Positions 24,801-38,600 of a stretch of 64,000 nt of DNA are shown one piece after another (the first letter of the stretch is position 1; every line of letters starts with the position of its first letter). The position numbers and the translations under genes are program-made. This DNA comes from Apodemus sylvaticus (Eukaryota; Chordata; Mammalia; Rodentia; Muridae): assembly GCF_947179515.1 (NCBI RefSeq), contig NC_067483.1, forward strand, positions 85,405,072 to 85,469,071, given 5' to 3'. Below the pieces are notes generated by a model. That model had not been told where the DNA came from, did not search any database, and worked only from the letters and a program-made list of their open reading frames with translations.

Positions 24801-25287
24801 CAGTCCTCAACACAGGAATGGAAGGAAGCCATTTGATAACTTGATTAATCATGACCCACAGAGGAAGCCATTTGATAACACTTGATTAATCATGACCCAC
24901 AGGGTGAGAACCACTGCTGTACACCCCACCACCTTGTAATGCTTTGCCACTCAGAATGCATCCCACTAATCAGAGCCCAGGAAGTTGTTAGAAGAAAGTT
25001 AGGCCAACTCATTTGTCCTAGACCTGCTATATGAATATTGTTAACAAGATCCTGTATTATTTGTACATGTGCTGTAACTGGGGAGTACTGGTCTAAATAA
25101 TAATTTCTATAAAGAATGTACCTCAAATACAATTGTCTAAACTACAGAGAGCTGGGCATGTCGCCCACTGGTAGAGTGCCTACTCAAGCATGTGCTAACC
25201 TCTAAGTTGAGATCCTGGGGAGGGAAGGAGGGTGTAAGGAAGGAGAGGGAGGGAGGGAGGGTGGAAGCGAGGGAAGGAGGACAGGAG

Positions 25288-25324
<37 letters not shown>

Positions 25325-28300
25325 AGGTGCATTTATTTTATATAGCCCCAAGACATAAAAAGACTCCCATCCTGTTACTGGTTCCCCAGAATGTGACACG
25401 TGAAGCACTTCCCATTGCCTTAGCTTTTAAACCTGCACAGTGGAGTGAATGTGAAATTATGTTACTTATTTTCACTTTACTGGTGTCTCAGGATTTTCAT
25501 TCCTATGAAGAGACACCATGACCAAGGCAATTCTTACAAAAGACAACATTTAATTGGGACTGGTTTACTGGTACTGAGGTTCAGTCCATTATCTTCATGG
25601 CAAGGAAGTATGGCAGCCTCCAGGCAGCCGTGGTGCTGGAGGAGATTAGAGGTCTACATCTTCATCTGAAGAGAAATAGGAAAAGACTGTCTCAGGGGGA
25701 ACTGGGAAGAGGGTCTCAGAGCCCACCCTCACAGTGACACACTTCCTCCACAAGGCCAAAGCTACTACAACAAGGTCACACCTCTAACAAAGCCACGCCT
25801 ATCCAACCAGGCCACACCTACTCCAACAAGACTATACCTATCCAACCAGGCCACACCTACTCCAACAAGATGATACCTATCCAACCAGGCCACACCTACT
25901 CCAACCAGGCCACACTTACTCCAACAAGGCTATACCTCATAATATCACCACTCCCTGGGCCAAACAAACTCAAACCAACTCAACTGGTTACTAATGACAT
26001 TGAGTGTATTTTAGGCTTGTGGGAAATACTTTCCTTTGTTAATAAGTATATTGTTCCATTCTTGAGTTACTTTTCTTTTCTGTACGGGTTAATGAGACTT
26101 TGTACTAGTTCATTATTACTTACAAGTGTTTAGATTATTTTATGCATCACTATTTTGTACATTGCTACTTCTGCTCCCTCTTATTAACAGAGGCCCTTAC
26201 TCTTGCCAATCAATTTTTAAATTCTTCCTTTGTGAGTTTTTGCCTACTAAAATCCATCTAAGAATAATTTCTGGGCCTAGAGAGATGGCTCAGCAGTTAA
26301 GAGCACTGACTGCTCTTCCAGAGGTCCTGAGTTCAATTTCCAGCAACCACATGGTGGCTAATAACCATCTGTAATGGGATCCAGTTCACTCTTCTGGTGT
26401 GTCTGACAACAGCTACAGTGCTCATATACATAAAATGAATAAATCTTAGAAAGAAAGGAAAGAAGGAAGGAGGGAAGGAAGGAAAGAAGGAAGGAAGATT
26501 TCCTTACCTGCTATATTACAGTCTTCTACATTGTTTTATATTTTTTTCCTATACAATTCCTAATCTGCACAGAGAGTGAGGGCACATGCCTTTGATCCCA
26601 GCACTTGAGAGTTAGAGGCAGGTGGATCTCTATGAGTTCAAGGCCAGCCTGGTCTACAGAGTGAGTTCCTGGACAGCCAAGGCTACAGAGTGACAGACAC
26701 CCTGTCTTGAACCCCCCCTCCTCCAATAAATAAATGAATGAATGAATAAATAAATAAATAAATAAATCTTAATCCTCTTTGAGTTAGTTCTGAAGAAGCT
26801 TCAAGGTAGAAATTCACTTTTTAAACATGAATAATTGATTTTCATACCAATTTACTGAATAATGTATATACAGTGTCTACCTCTTTATAGCTCAGTTTTC
26901 TATAAATGCCTGGCCTCCTAGGATAGCTAGTCTATTTAGCTGATCTATTTGCCTCTGTGTTATCTTTGTTACTGTTTGTTTGCTTTCAATTTAGTTTTTT
27001 TTTAAGCCATATACAAGGTATTAGATATCTTCATGACACTTTCTTTTTGTATTTTATGTTTATGAGTGACTGTGTGCATGTCCATCTGTGTACCCACATG
27101 TGCAGTAGCCACAAGAGAGCACTGAATCCTTCAAGGCTGCAGTTACACGTTTGTAAGCTTCCTTGTGGGTGCTGGGAACTGAAGCCTGGTCCTCTGAAGG
27201 AGCAGCACTGCAGATGTCTTTGTGACATTTTACAGTGGGTTTTAGTAGGTTCTCTCCCCCTGCCCTACTGTCCCCTCATTTTCGTCCCCGTGTTGTCTCC
27301 CCAAGCTCCTCTTCACTCTCACATCACGAGTTTCCTTTTGCTACCTCTCCCATCCCACACTTTTTGAAATCCTCTCTTGACCGTTTTTCTAGTTGTATAG
27401 GCACACACCACACACACCAAACATACCACACACTCATAAATACCTCACACTCATACACACACCACACATGCACATTCACACACACATTGACACACAAATA
27501 GCATACACACACATGCTACACACTCATAATATATATACCACACACTTACACACACACACATACACACATATACACACACTACAATGCACACACTGTCTTG
27601 CCTCCAGAATGGCAAGATTATAGGCCAGTGCTACCATACCTGGCTCTAGCTACATTCATACGGATTTGTTTTCCTCCCTATAAATCTTTGGAATTGGTTT
27701 ATAAACTTCTACAGAATCCCTTGTTGGGATTTTATTTTTATTTATTTCATTTTATTTCTGTAGTATTTGGCATTGAGCCAGGCATTCATATTTGGTAGAG
27801 AAATACTCTAGCACTCAACTGTGCCTGTGCCCCACGGTTTGTCTTATAATTTATTGTATCTTAATATTTTAATTTATTTAAGGAATATTTCCACTCAAGA
27901 ATAATATATAAAATTCTATTTGTTTTGGTCATTTTATATGTCAGTTTTGTTGGGTTTTTTATTAAGGTATGTGAACATCATTAATTTTTCCAACTTTTCA
28001 TTTATATTATAAATAGTCACCCTCATTATCAGTATAGCTTCCAAGAGTGACATTTCCTTTAATTGATAAGCCAACATCAGTGCTTGAGCACCAAAAGTCT
28101 AGGGCTTGCATTATCAGTCTGGTCTTGGTCCTGTATTTCCCACGAGCATAGACAAATGTACACTTGTGGGTCTCCATCACCCTGGCACCACATATTCTCA
28201 CCATCCTAAAATACTTGCGTTCCACACATGCATTCTTCTCTCCTACTTGGCCCCTAGAAATCACATTTAAAAAAATTGAATCTTCCTGTAGGTTCTCATT

Positions 28301-31300
28301 TTCTACAATAATATATAGTTGGAATTCTATAGTATGTACTGTTTTTTTTTGTTGTTGTTGTTGGTTTTTTTTTTTTTTTGAAGCTTAAAAATGAAACCTT
28401 TATTTCTGAGTGCTCAGGGAAGCAGCTAGTTCAGGATCTGAACTGAGTCCCTGAAGGGAGATTGTTTATTTTTTTTTATTCGATATATTTTTTATTTACA
28501 TTTCAAATGATTTCCCCTTTTCTAGCCCCCTACTCCCCGAAAGTCCCATAAGCCCCCTTCTCTCCCCCTGTCCTCCCACCCACCCCTTCCCACTTCCCCG
28601 TTCTGATTTTGCCCTATACTTCTTCACTGAGTCTTTCTAGAACAAGGGGCCACTCCTCCTTTCTTCTTGTACCTCATTTGATGTATGGATTATGTTTGGG
28701 GTATTCCAGTTTTCTAGGTTAATATCCACTTATTAGTGAGTGCATACCATGATTCACCTTTTGAGTCTGGGTTACCTCACTTAGTATGATGTTTTCTAGC
28801 TCCATTCATTTGCCTAAGAATTTCATGAATTCATTGTTTCTAATGGCTGAATAGTACTCCATTGTGTAGATATACCACATTTTTTGCATCCACTCTTCTG
28901 TTGAGGGATACCTGGGTTCTTTCCAGCATCTGGCAATTATAAATAGGGCTGCTATGAACATAGTAGAGCATGTATCCTTATTACATGGTGGGGAATCCTC
29001 TGGGTATATGCCCAGGAGTGGTATAGCAGGATCTTCTGGAAGTGAGGTGCCCAGTTTTCGGAGGAACCGCCAGACTGATTTCCAGAGTGGTTGTACCAAT
29101 TTGCAACCCCACCAGCAGTGGAGGAGTGTTCCTCTTTCTCCACATCCTCTCCAACACCTGCTGTCTCCTGAATTTTTAATCTTAGCCATTCTGACTGGTG
29201 TAAGGTGAAATCTCAGGGTTGTAGTATGTACTGTTTTAGTCTGGCTTCTTTTACTCGGTAATATACATTTAAGATTCAAACCCCTTGGACCTCATGACTG
29301 CAAATGAGTGATAGATAAATTTGGTAAATTAGTACGATATATGGGCTTTGTTTTTGTTTTACATTTAACATCAAACTCTTTATATCTATGTACCAAGATG
29401 TCAAGAGACTACCCAAAGGTTTAGAAACAATGTATCTTGCTTTCTGCCATCTTGGCTCCTGGAGGCCTGCTGGGAACAAGACTTCTGAAAGGCGAATACA
29501 CCGGGGAGGCTGTGGTGCAAAGTCATTTGTCCTGGCTAGGGGTAAGGTCTCTGGGGGCTCTTCATAAAGATGAAGATGTTTATGCCTGAGATAAAACTGA
29601 ACTGCACTTAGCCAAGAGGTGTGCTTATGGGTATAAAGCAAAACTTAGTGCAGTGACTCCCGGAGGCAAACAGAACAAAACCAGAGTGATCCAGGGACAG
29701 TAACTCCGACCAAAGAAGCAGAGGCACAGTTTGTGCCAAATTGTGAAGCAACCTTCCTGCGAAGGCCATTGGACAGAGTCCATGTGAGGCTGCACCTCTC
29801 CTGACTTACCTTAATGAGAAGTAAATACATGAACAATGGATTTTCTTTTGAAAAAAAAAAAGAGAAGAAATGTGTATATTGAAGACAAAGTATTCCTACT
29901 AATGTTTCATATGATGTTTATTGAAATGTATTTCCTTTTTCTCTCCACAGAGATGTTTATCACAACTTAAGCCAGGTAACATTTGTTGGTTTTGCATCTC
30001 TCCCAAGTGTTGCTGCCCCAAGGTCTGCCTTCCTTCTTTAGGTTCCCAGGAAGCCCCCAAAAGTGCTTTTGCCATAAATGTCCCATAGAGTGTCAGTGCT
30101 CTAAGCATGTTTGAAGACCCTTTGGGTTGTCCAGAGGCCTAGTCAGGGAGGCTCGATCCCATATCTATGCAAGGGTGGGCTTCTCTCCAACAGTCTTCCC
30201 AAACAACAGAGCAGAAGCAGAAACTCAGACATCTTCTGTTGAAACACTAAAGAGATTTTGAAACTACTAGCAGATGTTGAGGTCCCGGATTATTCATAAA
30301 ATACATTAGAGCATGCAATACGCTTATCGAGGCTGCATAAATGATCATCGAGAATGTTCTTAGTTTTGTTACAAGGTACACATTGATAAATGTAACCCAG
30401 TTAATACAGAAGCCTTATGGAGGCTGCCCACGGTTTGTGTTCTGAGTAAGGAAAAGGACGGTGCCCAGCAATCATAAATGTGAGGCCAGTGTGAGTTACG
30501 ATGTTAGATCTTGTATAAAAGTATCACCTGAAATTAAGTTTGTAGGCTGGAGAGGTAGCTTATTTGATAGAGCACTTTTCTGTCAAGCACCAAGCCCCAG
30601 CACCACCTAAGTTGGGTGTGGGAGCTGGTCCAAGCTTGTCATGTCAGCACTGCAGAGTTCAGCACTCCAGGTCCAGAGTTCAAGGTTACCCTCGGCTTTG
30701 CAGGGAGTTCAGTCAGCTGCTGATGTCGAATGTTACCTAGGACATAGCACAATCAGTTTTGGGCAACATGGCAAGTCCCTGTCTAAAACTCTGTACCAAG
30801 AAACAAAGGAGACATTAATTACAGTTACACAAAATATATAATTTGTGAAACTCTAATACTTTTTAAGTCTAGATTTTCCACTCTGGGCAGTGACGACACA
30901 CACCTTTAATCCCAGCACTCAGGACCCCGAGGCAGTTGGAGTTCAAGACTTGTCTGGTCTACAGAACAAGTTCTGGGACAGCCGCAGCTACAAAGAGACA
31001 CTCTGTCTCAAAAGACTTAAAAAAAAAAAAAGTCTAGATTTTCCTAGCAGCATGGACTTGTTCATGTAAAAGAAAAAAGAATCCAGGTGGTGGCGGCGCA
31101 TGCCTTTAATTCCAGCACTTGGACAGGCAGAGGCAGGTGGATTTCTGAGTTTGAGGCCTGCCTGGTTTACAGAGTGAGTTCCAGGACAGTCAGGGCTATA
31201 CAGGGAAACCCTGTATCCAAAAAGAAAAAAGAAAGAAAGAAAGAAAGAAAAAATAATAATGAAAAAAAGCAGTGCTTTGGCAAGCCCAAATTTTACCAAA

Positions 31301-33034
31301 GAAATTGGGAAGAAAGTTTACTAATGTTTTGGAAGGGGCCTGCAACAGTTGGTTTCTTCTGGGTGCTTGCCAGCCTTTGAGAAGCAACTGATGCTAATGA
31401 CGTCCTGCAGGTTATGAATACCTAACCTCAATCATCTCTCAGTCTGCGTGCTGGGTGCACCGTATCACAGCACAAGTTCCCACCCTCAACTTTGTATCAT
31501 TACAGCTTGCTTTAAAAGATGATATAAAGTCGCTTATTCAGTTTATAAATCTAGCATAATTTTAAAATCTGAAGTCTGACCCAGTTCTAAAACTTATATT
31601 GACATGTTCTTTTAAAATATTTGAAAATCTGGAATAAAATAACAACAAGAGGTAGAGGCTGAACATGCCTGGCAACCAACCCCAGAACCTCCATGAGCCT
31701 GGAAGCAGAGAGGCAGTTCCATACAATTGTCCTCTTACCTCCACATGAGCACCATGGCAAACAACCACCAACTGGATATATGGCTATATCATGCACACAT
31801 ACACACACACACACACCACACACACACACAAAATAATAAATAAAAATTAAAATAAATGTCTAGAATATATAAACCAATACTATGCTATGATATGTCGATA
31901 TTATATATCCCAGGGATCTGTCAGCATCACCCAGAATATCATCAAAATAAAAGACAGAAAACATCATCACAGTACTTAGGAACTTTTACCAAGATTTTCT
32001 AGAAGGAAAGACTTCCTTCCCATATTTAAGAACCATGATAAAAAGCAAATAAGAGAAGCCTGCAGCTCAGCTCACCACAGCAAAACAGCCATAACAGTTA
32101 AGAGCAGCTCCGGAAAGTCAGACCACCTCAGTGTAGTTCAGATGTGGCTAAAATAACCACCAGGATTCAGCGAATATTTAAATGCAATGAATAAGTTTAA
32201 TATAATAACCGTTGTATCATATTGCGTACCCATTTCAAACACACAGAGCATTCAGCAGGCTATATACTTCGATAGAGAACTAAGGCAATAGGACATGCAT
32301 TCTATAACCACCAGACCTTTAACTTGGAAATTACTTAGAAAATCTTCAGGCTTAATTTTTGTTGTTTTGTTTTCCTCACTCCCTAGGCAACCCAGGCCGG
32401 CCTTGGAATTACAATACCCCTGCCTCCACTTCTAGAATGCTGGGATTATGGATGTATACCATTCCAACAGCTCCATCTTATTTTTCATATGTGGGTGTTT
32501 TGCCTGCTGGTATGAATGTGCACCTTGCACATGCAGTGCCTGAGGAGGCCAGAAGAGGGTGCCAAATTCCCCTGGCGTAGATTTAAACCTAGCTTCTCTG
32601 GAAGAGCAGTTGGTGCTCTTAACCACTAAGCAACCTCTCCAGTCCCCATGTGATAGAGAGTTTAAGTACATGTGTTCATGGGTCATGAAAGAAATCAACA
32701 TGAAAGTTACAAAGTATTTTGAACTAAATATTGAAGTTCTCCAGGCAGATATAGAAGGACAAGGAAATCTTTCGAATCTTAACAACAACCCAGAGGAAGT
32801 TATGCACGGAAGTGACAGTGGACCTTGAACACGAGGAGAGACCCTAATATTTTCTCATAAGACAAAAAAGGAACAAAGCCACACCAAACTACCATTTCTA
32901 TCCAACTGAATAGCACAGGGGTGAGGGTGGGAGGAGAGAGGGAATGAGTTCTCACACATTGCTGTGGAAGATCTACCACACAAACTGCCGTGCAGTAGCT
33001 TGGAAAATTAGAATGTAGAGCTAACAAGAAGGCA

Positions 33035-33087
<53 letters not shown>

Positions 33088-35639
33088 GTTTTGGGGGTGG
33101 GGTTGGGGGGGTTGCCACATACCTTGGTGATCTGCGTTTGATCCTGGAATCAAGTGTCCCAGTCAGCACTGTCGACTTCACCCTGTCATCTGGCAGGAAG
33201 ACATGACATTGAGAAACTAGACCAGATTGGCTGCTTTTTGAAAGAACATCAAAGCATGTGTTTGTATTACAAGGAGGAAAGATGTTATCTTTACTGATTC
33301 TATACAGAGGTTTTCAGAATTTACAGAAACAGAGGCAATGACTAGTTAGATACCTGTAGACTCGTAGGAAATGAATGATGGGAAAGAGGAATTTTTTGTT
33401 GTTATTGTTGTCATCCTATTTTACATATAACTTGCTGGGGCCCAGAGAGATGGTTTAGTGGTTAAGAGCCAGCAGCAAGCACATGGTGGCTCACAACCAT
33501 CTGTAATAGGATCTGATGCTCTCTTCTGGGTGTCTGATGATAGTGATGGTATACTCATACATAAAATAAGTAATATCTTGTAAAAATTACATTTGAAAAT
33601 ATATAATTTGCTTTTGACTGTGTAAATAAGTTATTCAAGAAAAAAAAGAAAACACACACCATGTCTATAAAGAAAACAAAATAAAACAAAAATCCTCCAA
33701 TGGTATATGTTTCTATTGAAGTGCCCTAGAAGTCAGATACTAAGGGTAAGTTACAAAGGACGTACAGAAAATGATTTCATTTTCTGTTTTCAAAACACAA
33801 TGTTGAAGTGTATAGGAAGGCTGCCATGTCTGTTTACAGATGTAAAGAAATATGCATGATCATTGATACAGAAGGTCGCCATCAGTCCCTTCAAGGTATA
33901 GACTTTTTTAACCCTTCATGGACCTTCATACTTTTCCAGTTATTAAAACCACAAACACTCTTTTGATGTTTTAAAATAGAAAATAATAAAAACGTTTTTT
34001 AATTTTATTTTATGAGTATGCATATTTTACCTCTATGAATCTCCATGTACCATTTCCATGCCTGCTTCCTGTAGAGGCAGCAGAGGACACTGGATCCTTT
34101 GAAACTGCAGTTAGAGACAGTTGTGAGCCACCATGTAGGTGCTGGGAATTGAACCCAAGTCCCTCTGAACATCCAGTACTCTTAACCACTTAGTCATTGC
34201 GCCAGTACCAATAACAAAAACTTGAGTTAATATTTTGAGTGGTTTTGCCACAAACAAAAAAGGAAATTTGTATAAAACTGGGGGAAATGTGAATACATTT
34301 TATTCAGGTATTTTTAATTCTTTGATTTTTTTTCTTAAGATTTATTTATTATTAAGTGTAAGTACACTGTAGCTGTCTTCAGACACTCCAGAAGAGAGCA
34401 TCAGATCTCGTTACGTATGGTTGTGAGTCACCATGTGGTTGTGGTTGCAGGGATTTGAACTCAGGACCTTCAGAAGAGCAGTCAGTACTCTTAACCACTG
34501 AGCCATCTCTTCAGCCCAAACATTTATTTTATGTGTGTCCTTTTTTTTTTTTTAAAGATTTGTATATATATACAACACACACACACACACACACTAGTAC
34601 TCTGTAACTGTCTTCAGATACATCATAAGAGGGTGTCAGATCCCATTACAGATGGTTGTGAGCCACCATGTGGTTGCTGGGAACTGAACTCAGGACCTCT
34701 GGAAGAACTACTGAGCCATCTCTCCAGCCCCCCCTTTTTTTCAAAGATTTCTTTATTTTTGATATGTGAGTACACTGTAGCTGTCTTCAGTCATCAGAAG
34801 AGGCACTGGATCCTATGACAGATGTGTGTGAGTTACCATATGGGGGCTGGGATTTGAACTCAGGACGTTTGGAAGAGCTGCCGGTGCTCTTATCTGCTGA
34901 GCCATCTCTCCAGCCCTTGATAATTATATATACATGTATTTTGTATAAATATATATACAAGGTATTTTGTTTGTATGCAATCTTATTCATCCTTTGACTA
35001 CTCCAAGATTTACCCTCTACCCCACCCCTCCCAAGTTAGTTTTGTGTCTCTCTCTTTTTTTGTAACCCGTAGAGCTCAATCTGTGCCTCTTATATTTTGT
35101 TTTATAGATTGTCACCATCTGGGTGATCGATCCAGAAAGTGCCAGCGTGGAAGAGCTGACAAGGACCGCAAAGAAACCGTCACTGGTAAGCACCAATATC
35201 ATCATTCATTTGATCACATGGGTCCCCAGTCTTGTTCTGAGGACCGAGTTCAATTGATAGTGTTTTAAGTTTCCTGAGGCCAGTGTAAAACACCGTTATG
35301 TTTCATTTAGTCATCATAGGTATTTTGAACTGCCCTCGATCTCTGCAATATATGCCTCTCCATTGAGCATTATTCTGATCATTGGTCAAGAGATAGACCC
35401 TTTGTGTGCTTTAAAGGTGTCCTGTGAGTATCTCCATTGAAGTCATGCCTCAGAAACATAGCTAAGGCATAACATAGTAAATATGTCAGCCCTTTCTTAT
35501 ATTCCTTACAAATTTACTGCTTTGAAGAGTTGAATTTTGCATTCTGTTTCAATGTAAAACATACCAAGGAATATTAGTATAGACAGTTGCTCTCATGAGC
35601 CTGTTGCTATCTTAGTGACTAGTCAGGAACACTCTGATG

Positions 35640-35687
<48 letters not shown>

Positions 35688-38600
35688 GGGGATGGAGGTA
35701 TGCCAGAACATAACATGTGGGTAGTGGCCAGGAGACAGCTTTGTGGAGTTGGTTCCTTACACCTTTATTTGGATTCCAGATGTTTAACTTTGGTTGCCAG
35801 GCTTCAGAGTGTAGACCGCCTGCGGCTACATGTGAACTGGGTTGCCTGTTAAGAGAATTTTGAGGTTAAGGCGAGAGAGATGTGAGTCAAGGCGGTGTAA
35901 TCCGGTCAAGAGTAACTTTAATATTTTTAATGACATGTTATATAGTCTTGGGGGAATCCGCCACCCCTCCCAGAAGCCGGTCACATCAAAGGCAGGGCTG
36001 TGAGTCTTCTTTGGCTCCAGGTCTCAGCGGGTCGCCTGCCTTCAGCCTGGCGGGGTCTCTGTTGGGTGTCTGGTGAAACCATCTTGGGGCGGTGTTGATA
36101 GTCAAGGTTAGGTGCCTTATTGTTCTCAGGAACAAAGGCCGGAGGTAGCCCATTGGAAGAGTTGGGGGTTGCCAGCTGGCTGAATGTTGTGGAGGAAGAG
36201 ACAATTCCCCCTTAATTATTTATTTTTAACAACTCAGTGGATACAAGTAAGTTCATCCAATGGATGACGGGCTTTTAACCAATGAGGGAGAGCAGAGGCC
36301 CAACCCCCTTAAACGTTAAGGACATCTTTTTTTGGGGGGGGGGGGCCAGGAGGGAATAGACTGCCTTTTTAATTCAAGGACAGTCTTTCAATGTCAACCC
36401 CCATGTAGCTGGGCGTGCTTTTTAGGGAAATTCGGAGACAGGATTTTTTTTTTCCTTTTCCCCTGCAGTGTCTCGCCTCGCACCTCAACTGATGCCCATG
36501 TTTGTTATATTAACAAACATGCATATTTCCGAATACTATGCAGCCTCCTTTCTGAGGGATCCACTGGCAGAGTGAATGCTCTGCTGATAAGAGCTGGCTG
36601 GCTATAATAACCACCCATCCTCAACCTGGGGGCCATTGCTGAAGGAGCTTATCTTCTGAGTGTTATCTGCTTGAAATATAAAAGGAGATTAAGAGAAAAA
36701 CCTGTTTGGTTAGTATCGGAAAGCCCAAAACGTTTAGTTTAATTGAAATTCAGTGTCCTCAGGCCAGAAGCCTGGCTTGCAACTTAATTTGCAAGAACAC
36801 AAAGGAACTTTACTTTCCCAAGTAAGTGGGAAATAGCTTGGAAAAGGCCTTTTGTATTAATTATACTTACCAACAGTTTAGGGGATGTTTACCTGTCTTA
36901 CCAATCTCTCTGGTAGCCAACGCGCACCGTCTTCTTCCTGAGAGAAAATGTAGACGGACCCCCTCCCCCAGATTAAAACGGGGTCCGGGCCATTCCATGT
37001 ATTATTTAAAGGGTCCCGCCACTTAACCATGGCGTAGGAATTGGAAGTAGCTGGGTGCCAGTGTCGGTCTGCTGCAGACTGACCTTTAGCATCCGTTTGG
37101 AGAAAATTTAAAACAAATAAAACAAAGGCAAGATGTGATTTAGGGGACCTAGGAGGATATAGATTCCCCTTCTTAGTTTTAAGAAGCCAGTTTTTAAGGG
37201 TGCGGTGAGCACGCTCTACGATTCCTTGCCCCATTGGATTATAAGGAATTCAAGTTTTAAGTTTTATATTAAATTCCTTGCAAAAAGAGATAAAGTTCTT
37301 ACCAGTGTAGGCTGGTCCATTGTCTGTCTTAATGACTTTGGGTAATCCCATGGTATTAAAGTCTTGTAAACAATGATCAATTACATTTTTAGAGGCTTCT
37401 CCCGAATGCAGGGAGGCAAAAATGAGTCCCGAGCACGTATCAATGCAAACACGTATTCTTGGACCAGATATATTCTTGCTGTCCTTGGTTCCAAGAAAAA
37501 CGAACGTTAAACGAGAGAATTTGGGTAAGAATTGGTAATTCGCTAAAGGCAGCCAAGGCAGATAATATTACTCTCTGCCTCTAGACACTTATAAAGGATA
37601 TTATAGATGAAGGAGGTTTGGAAGAATTAGATATTATTCAGGAAATTGAGGAATCTCAAGAAGAAAGCCTGCCAGAGAGGACCCCTACAAGGGAGGACCC
37701 TCCACACCCTAAGTCACATAAACGCAGGGACAGTGCTGATGAGCCAATTGTAAAAAAGACAGCTCATCACAAGAATAGAACAACTGAATCTCATGGAGAA
37801 GAATGGCCCCCTATCGCGCCATCTGCTCCGCCTATGACCTTGATGGCAGGAGACGAGGTCCAGAAAGGCATGCAGTTACAAAAGTTAGAGTTTGAAATTA
37901 AATTGCAGAAATTGACTAATGAATTACAGGAGCTAAAAAGGGTGTCTAATACTAGAGAGAACAATAATTCTGAGACCCGCCAGTCACCATTAGAAAGAGT
38001 TATAAGCCAGGCTCGCGGAGAGGGGCAGGATACGTCAGAAATCTTAGCTTTTCCAGTCCTTGAGATTGAAGACCAGGGCAATGTGATTAGACAATATCAG
38101 ACTTTGGAATTTAAAGTGATAAAAGAATTAAAGCTAGCTGTAGCCCAGTACGGCCCAACAGCTCCTTTTACACAGGCGTTATTGGATACTGTGATAGAGT
38201 CGAATTTAACTCCACAGGATTGGAGAACACTGTGTAAGGCCACGTTGTCGGGGGGGGGGGGGGAGGGGGGGGGTGGGGGGGTGGGGGGGGAGATTTCTTG
38301 CTTTGGAGTTCTGAATGGCGTGAGGCTAGCAAAAGAACTGCCACCACTAATACTCAGGCAGGCTATCCAGAATAGAATACTGATATTGTTACTTAGAGAA
38401 GGTGTATATGAAAGGAATACTAACCAGATGGGGTTTCCCATCACAGTGTATGCGCAGATTGCGGTGGCTGCCCACCGTGCTTGGAATCTTTTACCATCAA
38501 AGAGAGATCCTAGTGAGAATCTAACAGGTGTCAAACAAGCTCCCGATGAACTTTTTCAAGATTTCGTGGATAGATTGCTAAAAACAGCTAATAGAATTTT

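Noticed and set aside
38097..38534. 145-residue minus-strand frame with a proline stretch
   Set aside because: Antisense of the inverted gag block; the proline run is the expanded C/G homopolymer.
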